DNA from: Astrocystis sublimbata
Taxonomy: Eukaryota > Ascomycota > Sordariomycetes > Xylariales > Xylariaceae
Reading direction: 5' to 3'
Assembly: GCA_022453515.1 (NCBI GenBank)
Contig: JAJNNY010000006.1
Location: 1 to 64,000, forward strand
Length of the DNA stretch: 64,000 bases
This document shows positions 1 to 10,933 of the stretch, piece after piece. Positions within the stretch are counted from its first letter, which is position 1; the number at the start of each line of letters is the position of its first letter. The notes below the pieces were generated by a model. It worked only from the letters and a program-made list of their open reading frames with translations. It did not search any database and had not been told where the DNA came from. The position numbers and the translations under genes were made by a program.

Positions 1-45
1 TATCTTTGCTTATTGGCTTACTTATATGATCTGGTAAGCTATTTT

Positions 46-115
46 GGCTTACTGGCTTACTATCGTGAGCTAGTAATCCAGGCTTACTGGCTTACTGGCG
101 TGATCTAGTAATCCT
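46..115. repeat. Two tandem copies of a 35-bp unit
   Basis: Bases 46-80 and 81-115 are near-identical 35-mers starting GGCTTACTGGCTTACT and ending CTAGTAATCC plus one base. They differ at only a few positions. The preceding 45 bases contain further partial copies (GGCTTACT, GGTAAGCT). It is a short minisatellite at the edge of the AT-rich relic and has no coding potential. Confidence 0.75.
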
Positions 116-1558
116 GTTACGTAACCTATTTCTTGGCGCTTTGCGTGGCTTGTCCTCCCAGCCCCGCGCCTACCCGCTTAGGCATAACTGTCTGCCCTCA
201 CTAGGCCTTCCCAACAGGTCGTTTCCTGTTGGTTCGTGATATAGAAGTCTAAGCTGGGGGGTATAGTTTAGGTTCGATAAAGGGAGTTTTTTTGTTTTCT
301 TTTATATCTAACAAAAAAATTACCCTTTTTGTATCTAAAGGGATAAATCCAGTAGCTTTAAATCCTAATCAAATGTTTTTTTTTTATAAAAGCACCTATA
401 AACGCTTTTTAAAACCCAGCTAAAAAATCCTCTTTTGTAACATAGGTTTAGTACTACTGTATTAAATCTTCGATATATAACAAATAAAGGCATTTTAATA
501 TACTAAAAAGTACTAGATCAAGAAGCTGGAGTTTATATAACGAATAGGCAGGCATACAAAGGGTAACTATACTATTGTTTTTGCAATAATCCTTAAAATC
601 CATCGAGTGGTGGCTTTTGTAACTATTAAGGATCAAAAGGCGTTTTATACCCTTTATATAACTCCGAGTATATAAATCAAAGTATTATAGCTATCTTACA
701 CCTATCTCGTTTATAGTCCAACCGTTACTTAAAAGATCAATAACCCAGTTGGGTAATAAAGTAGTATTGCGATACTAAAACGCGAGGTAATACGCGCCCG
801 TAAAGATAATATACGGCGGTACTGCCCAACCTTAAGAATTAATAGCTTGAACCACTGTAACCTATTCTTTACCTCTTTGCTAGGCCTACCTAGGTTTCCC
901 ACGTTTTTCTAAGCTTGTTACAACTATTACGGTTATAATTATACCCATAAGAAACCCTGACTTATTGAAGTTAAATATATCTTCTACCTAAATACTATAT
1001 TTCGCGATTATATTAGTTATAAACGTAAACTATACGTAATAACTTATAGGATCTTCGTTAAAAGCTCGCTAGTAATCGATTTGATAATTTAAACGTGTTT
1101 AAAGGTTAGGTCGTTGTTATATAAAATTCGAAGCCCAGTTATATCCAACAGGCTTTGTATCGCGTACGCATCGGAGGATATTGGCCATTTTTTCAACGTA
1201 TCGAAGCCAGGGAAGAAATACTTGCAAATCTAGTTTAATTACGCGTTTAGTAATTGTATCCTTTTTAGATATTATAAGCTTTCGCGATTTTCGGTTTAAT
1301 AAATAAACTAGTTAAAAACCAGCGAGGCGTTTTGCGATTATAGTAGCGCAAACGTTATAAATTTTTGTAATTTTTTAAAAAGAAAATTTAGGGTTACGTT
1401 TTTTAGCCTAAATCGCTAACTATAGATTAGTTTTACTTGATTTAAATAGTATAATATGGTTAGTAAGATATTTATAATTAAATATAGAAGGTAAAGAAAT
1501 AGTAAAAAGTACAGTATCAGCTTAGGTGTAGCATTAGCTTATAGATAACGTTATAATT

Positions 1559-1666
1559 AATAAACTATAAAAATAACTACTATATACCTAAGTAATAATA
1601 AAACAATAATCAATAAACTATATTTAAATAACTACTATATAACTATGTAATAATAAAACAATAAAC
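1559..1666. repeat. Two tandem copies of a ~54-bp AT-rich unit
   Basis: Bases 1559-1611 and 1612-1666 are two imperfect copies of one unit. Each begins AATAAACTAT, carries AATAACTACTATATA in the middle, and ends in TAATAATAAAACAATAA plus a few bases. The copies differ mainly by an insertion of a few A/T bases. It lies at the right end of the AT-rich relic. Confidence 0.7.
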
Positions 1667-1740
1667 ATTATATATTACTTTTTATAAAGGGTATAGATTA
1701 CGAAGAACCTGGTTGGAAGTACCTGAGATTAGATTCGGGG

Positions 1741-2775
1741 TCTAAAATAGCCACACAGGGAAGATTGACACGATAATAAGCCTAGCAGCCCGTAAACTCA
1801 TGGAATTGTTATAATACTCGTGGAGCTGGCGAGCTAGTAACAAATCGGCTGTCTTGCCTTTGCCCAATCGCCTAAAGCCAATCACAACGATGCGAGCAGC
1901 AGTGATCCCCACTAAATAGAGATGAGGCTGGCATACATGGAGGTATGGACCTCGAGTGCTGGAGGTACCTGGCGAGCCTGGGTAGGGGCTTCCTACAGGG
2001 CCCGCCTTGCTACAGCCTACCTGTACTCGTACCCGTAACAGGCCGGGTGCGTGTCCCGGGCCGCGCGTGACATACATTAGGTAGTACATACTTAGGTAGG
2101 TACTTGTACCTACCTCCCTCCGAGCCAACGTCAGGGCTGTCTGCCTTCCAGGTACCTACACCTACATAGGCACGCCCTTTATGTCTGGCCAAATTGTGCA
2201 ACACCTCCAGGCTTCGTCTCGACATCGCTAACCTTCCACAACCCAACCTCACTTAGTCTACTCGAGTAGCCACGCCCGTCGCCCATCGCGCCCATCGCGC
2301 CCGTTACCACCGCTCAAAGCGCGTCCTTGTTGCCCGACCATCTCTCCAGAATTGCTGGTCGTCCTTGCAGCTCTTGCTCCGACACGTTTACTGTGTCTTA
2401 GCTCTTTGATTGTCAAGACACGCTGCGCCATAGCCTCCCCTCCGTCACCGTCCACACGCCTCGCGAGCCCACGTCGCGGCGTCGCTCCGCTGCCCATATT
2501 CTGGGCTTGATCCGCACGCTGCCGACTGTTTTCTCGCGCCACCACCTCCCTGGTATGGAGTAGCAAGTCTCAGTAGAGGAGTTGCCGCAACCATTTTGCA
2601 CCTCGGCGCAACGCGCGCGCCCAGGCCTTCGACGACTTCCGCCATCTCCATCCCCGTCTCCTTCGCCGCCTGGTCGCGTCAGCCAGTCCTAGTTGCACAC
2701 CCGTGACCTACTGCGACATCCAGCCGAGCGGCACCGTCCATCGCCGAGCCGCCCTGCGGCCCTGCTCCCTCCGCC
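1741..2775. other. Intergenic DNA upstream of RPB7
   Basis: No gene is recognisable. The left part contains CTTAGGTAGGTACTTGTACCTACC-like palindromic sequence (about 2085-2115). The right part (2250-2770) is C+T-rich with CGCCCATCGCGCCC-type short repeats, as expected for a fungal promoter and 5' leader of RPB7. Open frames on the minus strand here are low-complexity and match no family. Confidence 0.6.
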
Positions 2776-3492
2776 ATGTTTTTCCTCTACAACCTCGAGC
2801 GCAGGGTAACGCTGCATCCCTCCTACTTCGGCAAGAACATGCACGAGCTGGTCACCGGCAAGCTCCTGAAGGACGTCGAGGGCACGTGTACGGGTAGCTA
2901 TTACATAATATCTATCATGGACACGTTCGATATATCCGAAGGGCGAATCCTGCCCGGGAGTGGGCTGGCCGAGTTCACAGTCGGCTACCGCGCTGTGGTC
3001 TGGCGGCCTTTCAAAGGCGAGACGGTGAGGCCTTCTTTGTTGCTATCGCTTGGTCGCGTCTTCTGACTGGATCTAGGTGGATGCCGTCGTTGTTTCCGTG
3101 AATCAGCACGGTTTCTTTGCTGAAGCCGGCCCTCTTCGCATTTTCGTCTCGACCCACGTAAGTATCCGTCCGTATCAATGCGCCGTCCACACGCAGCGCA
3201 GCCAAGTACGCAAGTGAAGTTGACAAGGCCCCATCAAGTTGATTCCTCAAGATACCAAATGGGATCCCAACGCCACACCCCCCCAGTTCACTAACAACGA
3301 GGACACCACCATCGAGGTAGGCACTCACGTTCGCGTCAAGATACTGGGTACCCGAGCCGAGGTCGGCGAACTCTGGGCAATAGGAAGTATCAAGGAAGAC
3401 TACCTTGGGTATGCGCCTTTCTGCCCTTACCCTTAGCTCCACGGGGATCCTTTTGCTGACCGTGATACCAACCCAGCACACTTCAGGTTTGA
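2776..3492 (+). CDS. RPB7: RNA polymerase II subunit RPB7
   Basis: RPB7 forms the Rpb4/Rpb7 stalk of RNA polymerase II, which contacts emerging RNA and helps initiation. Four exons can be read: 2776-3024, 3077-3157, 3239-3408 and 3477-3492, giving 171 residues, the usual length of the family. The N-terminal Rpb7_N domain starts [19 protein letters not shown], which is close to identical in all eukaryotes. The C-terminal S1/OB domain carries [18 protein letters not shown] and ends IKEDYLG. Introns are 52, 81 and 68 nt with GT-AG ends. The last exon is only 16 nt (six residues including stop) and its acceptor at 3476 is the least certain boundary. It is the first of four genes in the same direction. 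Confidence 0.93.
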
Positions 3493-4727
3493 TGTAAACC
3501 AGGCCTTGCATTTAATTGTGGATATCGAACACGCGATGGCCGATATCTCATTTTTTTTTTGGCTGGATTGTCGCCAAATCACCTGCAGGCAAACTATGAA
3601 AGGACGCCATAGCTAGACTCATAGGACAGATCCGATCTAAAAGCTTGCCACAGCACGTCATCAATGTTGTTATAAAAGGTAACGTCCAATTACCTATCGA
3701 AGACGTCCCATCCTACCTTTCTATACATGCTCCCACCTTGCGACCCTTGTCCCTGGGCCTTGGGTGCATCGTGGCATGCATTTCATCTTGCGGCGCCATT
3801 GGGTTGAGCTCAGCGAGAGGAAGCACCATTCGGTCCTGGACTAGATGGCTAGTCGGGAGGGGCCCCTGTCCAGCACCGCGTTCTTGCATAGCAATGTGCT
3901 GGCCTCACTCTGCATTTCGGGCCATGCCCATCTAGAAAGGAGGAGGCGGACCATGATCGAAAGCTTCCCCCAAAATATCAAGGAAAAAGTAGTTCCGTAG
4001 GGCTTTATAAGACTATAGACGCAAGCCGCTGGATCTCGTGATTTTATCAAAGCACTTTTCTGGTTGCTGTGCTAATATACCACGTATACAACGCTATCGC
4101 CGACCTGTGTGGTCGTGATTTGATAATCTGTCACTTTCTGCAACCTGCGGCATTGAATCGCGAGGGGCTTAGATCTGTCCCTGGATCGTTTCCATTTGGT
4201 ACTATGAGCAGCAGTGCCTTCCGACTATGGTTCTGCATGCGTCTGTGAAAAGCTGCGATGCAGCTGCTAATGCTAAATAGCCAAATCTAGGTAAATTGTT
4301 CAGTGGAACTGCTCGCAGCGCTTGGCGAGGCAATCAATCACATGCTCAGGGTACCTACTAGGTAGCTCTTAAATGCGGGCTTTCATTCCAATGCCTAGTG
4401 TTCATGCACTTTGAAAAGTCCAAACTCTTTTTTTCCTTTTCCCCTTTTTTGATTTTGTTTTTTTGCCAAAGAATGAAGTGCTAAGAATAAATGATGCCTC
4501 ACTTCCAGTTGGATATTCGTAGACCTCTAGGGAGGGTTCTGGGCTAGGTACCTAGGTTAGGTTTTTGTGTCGCTAGCTTATGCACTTAGACGGTAGTACA
4601 ACTAACTGGAACCTCGAGGTCCGATCTCAGGACCAACACCAACCGACTTGGTGTCGACAGTAGCATCGACCCAGCTAGTCGAGCAACAGCAAGTCGAGCA
4701 ACAGCAAGTCCAAAACTCAGCAAGGCC
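3493..4727. other. Intergenic DNA between RPB7 and ADE2
   Basis: No gene is recognisable. The stretch holds T-rich runs (about 4430-4465), a CTAGGTACCTAGGTTAGG block at about 4541-4561, and a short direct repeat of CAAGTCGAGCAACAG just before the ADE2 start (about 4673-4705). The minus-strand open frame crossing 4586-5326 is the antisense of ADE2 exon 2. Confidence 0.5.
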
Positions 4728-7078
4728 ATGGCCAAAAATCCCGTCATCGGTCTGCTAGGCGGAGGTAAATCATCCCTCCTGTTTGGCTTGCCTACTTGAA
4801 CAATTGCTGACGGCGCACAAAAGGCCAGCTGGGGCGCATGCTCTGCCAAGCGGCTGCCCCTCTGGGCATCACCGTCGCCGTCCTGGATGCCGACGACTGC
4901 CCCGCCAAACAGATCAACCACAACAGTCTGCATGTGACGGGCTCCTTCAAGGACCCGGACAAGATCAGACTGCTGGCCTCCCGCTGCGACGTGCTGACCG
5001 TCGAGATCGAGCATGTCGAATGCGACGTGCTCGAGGAGATCGCAACCAGGGGGGTCGAGGTGCCCGCTCCAGATGGCAACGGCACCGTCATGAAGCGCGT
5101 GCCCGTCCACCCTTCTTACAAGACTATCCGTCTGATCCAAGACAAGTACCAGCAGAAGGAGTACTTCGCCCAGAATGGTCTCCCCGTTGCCCCCCAGATG
5201 GCCATTGAGTCTGGCCATGCTCGTCTCGCGTCCATCGAGCAGGCCGCCAAGCGCTTCGGCCTGCCATTTATGCTGAAGGGTGCCAAGGGGTCTTACGATG
5301 GTCGTGGCAACTTCAAGGTTCGCCATGCCAGTGACTTCGAGTCTGCTATGTCGCAGATGGGAGACCAGCTGCTATATGCTGAGAAGTTCATGCCCTTTCG
5401 GATGGAGCTTGCTGTCATGGTGATGCGCACTGAAGACGATGAGGGTAACCTGAAGGACGTCTACCCGTATCCCGTTGTTGAAACGATACACGAGGACAGT
5501 ATCTGCACCAAGGCAACCCACCCTACTCCCAATGAAATATATCTTCTTGTCTGTTAACTCCTATTAGGTGTTTTTCCCGCCTCGCAATGTCGCCGAGAGC
5601 ATCACACAAAGGGCTCAGAAAGTCGCCTGCGACGTAATCAGTCGCCTCTGGGGAAGGGGTGTGTTTGCTGTGGAAATGTTTCTTGTTGGCGATGACATCC
5701 TCGTCAATGAGGTAGGTATCTCTCATGGCCTCATCTCAAGGCAGACTTTACCAAATCCTTCATCCAAGTGCTAACTAACTATAATGCCAGGTCGCTCCTC
5801 GCCCGCACAACTCGGGCCACTTGACAATCGAGTTGGTGCCACAAAGGTCACAGTTCAGAGCCCAGCTAGATTCTATACTCGACAGAGTACCGTCACCGGA
5901 CTTTTCTCTAATTCCTCAATTTCCGTCTGCTATCATGTTGAATATACTTGGTGGCGCTGCGCCTCATTCACATGAGAAGCTGGTCAACTCGTCTACTAGC
6001 TTTTATCATCCGCATGCAAACACGGCATTGCATTTATATGGCAAAGAGTCAAAGCCAGGGCGAAAGATCGGACATATCACTGCATGGGGTCGATCATCCG
6101 TCGAGCAGCTTTCCGACCGAATAAACCACCTGATCCAGAGCATGGATGAGATCAGAGCAGAACGTATTGGCTCGACAGAGATCATTGAGGAGTCGAAATC
6201 ACAATCGGAAACAACTCCGTTGGTAGCGGTCACCATGGGTTCTGACTCGGGTAAGCATTTTGCTACGTCTGATACAAAACATATCCCCACTCTTTCCCTA
6301 CGAACCTCGAACTCATCGTACTGTCTTCTCCAATAACAACTATGACTGACTCCTATTTTTGGTTAGACTTGGGTACGCTCGCGGCTGGACTCAAAGTTTT
6401 GAAAGATTTTGAAGTCCCCTTCGTAGTTCGAATTACATCAGCACATCGTACCCCTCATCATATGATGCAGTTTGCCTCTGATATGAGCAAATCTGGCTGT
6501 AAGGTGATCATCGCAGCCGGTAAGCAACTACCGATCCAAGCACTTTACATATGCCTGCTGACATGATATTTGGGAACTTAGCTGGAGGTGCTGCACAGTG
6601 AGTACTTCGCAACCCTTAGCCGGCTGGCTAACAATTGACAAGAGATATTTGCTGACTTTGAACCCACTAGTCTTCCTGGAATGCTCGCGAGTGAAGTGGC
6701 ACTTCCCGTCATCGGTGTTCCCGTGAAAGCTAGCGTGCTTGACGGCGTGGACAGTCTATATTCCATTGTGCAAATGCCTCGCGGAATTCCCTGTGCAACG
6801 GTATGCAATCCTGAGATGTTTCTCTGCTTCTCTAGTAACCCTGGGGGTGCTTCAGGCACACCAATACACATGAATGCTGACAATGGTTTCGGTAACAGGT
6901 GGGAATAGGAAATTCTACGAATGCGGCACTTCTTGCTATTCGGATATTAGGGGCGGCGTTCCCCGAATACCTAAATAAGATGAAGGCTTATCAAGAAAAG
7001 ATGAAGAACGAGGTTCTCGCTAAAGACGAGGTTATGCTTTCTGCGGGATGGGAAAAGTACTTGAGCAAACAAGGTTGA
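4728..7078 (+). CDS. ADE2: Phosphoribosylaminoimidazole carboxylase (AIR carboxylase)
   Basis: This is the bifunctional fungal purine enzyme that carboxylates aminoimidazole ribonucleotide. Eight exons are read: 4728-4764, 4824-5512, 5568-5711, 5791-6250, 6367-6519, 6582-6597, 6671-6800 and 6899-7078, giving 602 residues. The N-terminal PurK-like ATP-grasp half shows the Rossmann start [32 protein letters not shown] and [13 protein letters not shown]. The C-terminal PurE-like half shows [44 protein letters not shown] and [19 protein letters not shown]. Intron 2 (5513-5567) starts with GC instead of GT. Exon 6 is only 16 nt. The linker after NSGH reads [12 protein letters not shown] instead of the usual YTIEA form, so this copy is somewhat diverged, but no stop interrupts it. 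Confidence 0.92.
5513..5567 (+). other. GC-AG intron in ADE2
   Basis: After the AAG codon at 5510-5512 the sequence continues GCAACC, and no usable GT donor lies between the conserved EDSICTK and VFFPPRNV segments. Splicing from GC at 5513 to the AG at 5566-5567 (…CTATTAG) restores the family's reading frame exactly. A GTTAACTCC branch-like site precedes the acceptor. Length is 55 nt, normal for this genome. The AAG before the GC fits the known C-A-G|GC preference only in part. Confidence 0.8.
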
Positions 7079-8311
7079 TCTCCTATCGCTTCTCGGATTA
7101 TCAGGCCTTCCTATAGATAGATGTGTATACCCCAGGTAGTCCAACAAGAGACCGTACACCTTCCTCGCCATCTTCAGGTGATAGGGAGCACATTGGCTTC
7201 GAGGTAGTATTTGCGTACCCGTGATTGCCATAACCTACGCAGTTCGTGATGCAGTTGGTACGCAGCTGCGTCCTAAGTAGTTGGTTCAGTACCACCTCAT
7301 GCCTGACGATAGAGTGAAGTGGACTGACATATCCAAACATGGCCGATCCTACTATGCCTGTGCCCAGACCGACCTGCAAGCTCATGACGGGGCTGTTGGA
7401 AATGCACCCTCATCCGGGTGGCGAAGCCGCCGCTTTGCTTGACCGTCATTCTGATTGTCTTAGTGGCCGACAGGCCACGTGGATTATGAGATGAGCAACG
7501 GCACAGTATATTTGGAGGCAGACAAACTTGATTCCGGGCAGATCAAGGCAAGTGAAGAACCAACTGTAACGGGAATAAGCGGCCGGCGTGGCAAATGCTC
7601 GTTCATCATGATCGTGTCCGCTGGTTGAAGGCACGGCGACAGCTATAACGATATGAATTTGTAGGATCAAGAACTTTTACATCTCAGCCAAAGATGACGG
7701 TTGCATGGCCACTAATAACCCCCCTCCTCTGTTATAGCGCACTAGGTGCTTTTGTGTCCCGTGCAAACAATGTCCTTTTTCAAAATCCTCATACAGACAG
7801 TGAGTTCATGGTGGGACAAAAACGCAAGGTGGCACCAAGACTATGAATGCCACAGCAGGTCGCAGTGACACCAGAGGCGAGAACTACCTAGTTCCAAGGT
7901 TGCCGAAGTATGGCCTGCAATATGTGTGTTGGCCATGGCCATGACTAGCCTGTGATACGAGAAGCAGATCTACACCGTGAGACCCAATGGATTGCTGGGT
8001 GTGTTGAATAACCACAAATAACCACAGCAGCCTCCTGCCCCCTTATATTTAACAAACGCCACCTCGGAGTCTGTTTGTCATATTGTAGAATTAGCTGCAG
8101 ATCTTTGGAGATTAGCTTCGATCCGTTGAAGACATATCGAGCATTATATATCTACTGCTTTCCTCGACAACTGTCGGTATTTTCAAGGCTGATTCGTTGA
8201 ACCCCAACTTGCGATCGAGGGCCTCAGAGTTCCCTATTTCTGTGAACTTCGCACTCGTTACTTGTGTTGTTTCTTTGGCTTGGACTGTTCTTTACATATA
8301 GTCCAGCCAAT
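7079..8311. other. Intergenic DNA between ADE2 and the aminomutase gene
   Basis: No gene is seen. The only promoter-like signal is a TATATTTAA sequence near 8044-8052, about 260 bases before the next start, preceded by a duplicated AATAACCACA (about 8008-8026). Open frames here are short and match no family. Confidence 0.5.
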
Positions 8312-10631
8312 ATGTTTTCATCGGCTCTTCGCCATGTCAGGGTACTCCATACAACCGAAATTAGCTGGATGCCCTCGCATCTTCGCCTTGGGGCTAGATG
8401 CGATGGTAGGTAACCTTAGTTATATTGATTTGCCAATCCCAAATTATACCGCACAGCATGACTCCAGCTGATTGCGGATATTCCTAGTGAGATACGTGTC
8501 ATATCCCTCTAGCCAGCAGATTTCGATCCCTAGTACTCCTTGGACGGGCATCAATCCTCAAGGACCATCTCCAGATGATCAGTATGGATCAGAATTCTGG
8601 CGCCAATTCCCACCATTCAGGCATACCTCTCGACAGGAGTTCCTGTATGTATCTCGATGGAATCCTCGATTCCCGTCTCTGGCAAGCCTCGGGAGCATAA
8701 ACTTAGTACCCTGATGGGTTTCCGTACTCCCGGGACATCTGAAACCCGTCATTTCACGAGCAACTTCTTTACTTTAACAGGAAATTACTGACTCCGGCGA
8801 TATAGGTCCTGGCAATGGAACACAAGTGTAGGTTGTTAGCTACATATCATTCCGAAGTTTCTACTGAGTTGAATCGTGATCTAGAACGTGGTAGAAACGA
8901 AGTTAAAGTTGCTCGAGCTGCTCGGCAAGGTAGTGCCCGAGGAGATACCTCGAGCTGGGAATCAGAACACCATGCAGACCCGAGATGAGTTTCTGAGCGA
9001 TATAGTGGGTGGTATGAAAGTATCCACCATGTCTGTTCGCCTCATGTAAGCCAGGCCCTCCCATTCCTTTGCTGGAAAAGATAATACTGAGAAAAAGAGG
9101 CCATATATCGTCAGTAGGATTAATTGGTCAGACCCGGCAAACTGTCCAGTCTTCAGACAATACATCCCCCAGAAATCAATCAGTGAGTGAATTTGAATAT
9201 TTGATTCCCCGATTCGGCAAAAGTTCTGCTCTTAAATGCTGCTCAATTATGTATACGCTTGAGACACTTGATTCATGAGTTAAAACTTCCCCAAAAACGG
9301 CAGATCCTAACTCATTTTCTCCAACAGTGACAAAGGACCACCCCTACGCTGTGTTAGATTCTCTTCACGAAAGGAAAGATATGCCAATCGACGGCATTGT
9401 CCATCGATACCCCGAAAAAGCCCTCTTCCTTCGTGAGAATTATTTTCACCTGCTTGATTCATGGATGCAAGTACTGATATAATGTAGCTGTATCCTCTTG
9501 CCCAGTATACTGTACGTGTTGTACAAGAGCATATGGGGTCGGTGCTGATACCGGCATCCTCGTCAAAGAGCCATTCAGACTAGGGAAAAAGAGAATCAAC
9601 GACGCTCTCGCATACGTAGAAGGCAAGGAAGATCTAAAGGACCTTGTTATCTCGGGCGGCGATGCGTATTATATTCCCCCGAAGTATGTATTCAAGATGC
9701 GGAAGATTCGAAACAGCTGTTTGACGAGCTGATCATGCTACTATTGCCTTTTAAAACACCACTAGCTCGCTGGGGTTGGCGGTTGCCCCCAACCGGTTTC
9801 TGGATAACAGTGATCCGTGGGTTAAGGTATTATTTCAAATCGCTGACAAGGCAAGACAAGCTGGCAAGCGTAAGTGCAACACGAGATACATGTCTTGCTT
9901 TTGATATCTGGAAAAGTTCTGTTTAATTTTAACAGCGACCTATCATCTGTTGCGGAAGCCGCTAACTCTGACCCTGTGCATCGTAGATTTTGCTTTGCAT
10001 ACGCATTTCAATCACCCAAACGAAATCTCTTGGATCACCGAGAAGGCCAGTCGCAGTTTGTGTCAAGCTGGAATCACGGTCCGCAATCAGTCGGTTTTAC
10101 TTCGTGGAGTGAATGACAATGTCGCCACGATGTCATCCTTGATCAAGAAGCTGGCGCGAATGACGATTCAATCAGTGAGTTATTCTAGGCAATACAATAC
10201 TGCTCACGTCGAACTACCTGTTGACAATGACATATGACCGCTGTGTAGTACTACGTCTATCAATGTGACATGGTCCCCAAAGTTGAACATCTTCGAACAC
10301 CGCTCCAGACGATCCTAGATATGGAGTCACAGCTTCGAGGCTCCATCGCTGGGTTTGCAAGTATGTACTTTCTCGTCCGTTTCGGGCGACACTGCTTGCC
10401 AACTCCTCGAGGCAACCTACATAGATGGGCTCCCAGCTGATCCGTTCACTGACAGTGCCGAACTTCGTTGTCGACCTCCCAGAAGGCGGCGGCAAACGAC
10501 TAGCTTGTAGCTTCGAATCGTATGATCGAGACACGGGCGTGTCAACCTTCCGATCGCCAATCCTCACCAGCAAAGGAAAGGCTGGAAAGCTATACAAGTA
10601 CTATGACCCCCTGGACTTCACTTCGCGATAG
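8312..10631 (+). CDS. KamA-type lysine 2,3-aminomutase (radical SAM, PLP), probably mitochondrial
   Basis: The family moves the alpha-amino group of lysine (or a related amino acid) to the beta carbon using SAM, a 4Fe-4S cluster and PLP. Eleven exons: 8312-8405, 8488-8644, 8806-8827, 8885-9045, 9115-9182, 9328-9432, 9488-9683, 9766-9869, 9987-10174, 10249-10360, 10456-10631 (460 residues). Visible motifs are the cluster motif CPVYCTCCTR (CxxxCxxC), VISGGDAYYIPP, ALHTHFNHPNEISWIT, ITVRNQSVLLRGVND, YYVYQCDM and the PLP-lysine motif PEGGGKRLACS. The N-terminus (MFSSALRHVRVLHTTEISW) is basic and without acidic residues early on, which suggests mitochondrial import. Exon 3 is only 22 nt. Between exons 7 and 8 about 20 family-typical residues before GLAVAPNR are absent; the DNA there is read as an 82-nt intron (9684-9765). 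Whether the enzyme is active is therefore open. Confidence 0.82.
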
Positions 10632-10910
10632 GGCGGGCTCGAAGGAGCAAGTGGGCTTCTGCTCCCCTTCTCACGATAATGGATAGCTGGGTAGTTCCTG
10701 TTGTGCGGAAAGTTTGCGCATGTAGGAGATTGCTATTTCAATGCCTTTTCGTGCGGCCGTATCCAGCATAGTAGGAGACTAGACATGCCAGGTAGTTTGC
10801 TAGCTACCTTAGACGCTCTTAATGGTTGTTTATCATTCCGAACGCGTGGCTATCTCGCACCTTGAGGAAGCAAGACACTTCGATAATTCAAGTTACAATC
10901 CAACCAAAAA

Positions 10911-10933
10911 ACACACACACACACACACACACA
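10911..10933. repeat. (AC)n microsatellite
   Basis: Eleven and a half uninterrupted AC dinucleotides in the 3' flank of the aminomutase gene, preceded by an A-run. Confidence 0.95.

Larger units (their letters stand above)
1..1740. repeat. AT-rich gene-free relic, probably RIP-degraded transposon DNA
   Basis: This stretch is much richer in A+T and in TA dinucleotides than the rest of the window. It has stop codons in every frame; the longest open frame is about 60 codons and resembles nothing. The change to normal GC-balanced DNA near 1740 is abrupt. In Pezizomycotina such islands are usually repeats mutated C-to-T by repeat-induced point mutation. I could not recognise the element that was mutated, and no intact terminal repeats are visible, so the transposon origin is inference. 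Confidence 0.6.

Noticed and set aside
454..636. 60-codon minus frame in the AT-rich island
   Set aside because: Low-complexity Leu/Tyr/Ile translation expected by chance in AT-rich DNA.
3011..3511. 166-codon minus-strand open frame
   Set aside because: Antisense to RPB7 exons 2-4.
4586..5326. 246-codon minus-strand open frame
   Set aside because: Antisense to ADE2 exons 1-2, whose protein is clearly recognised.
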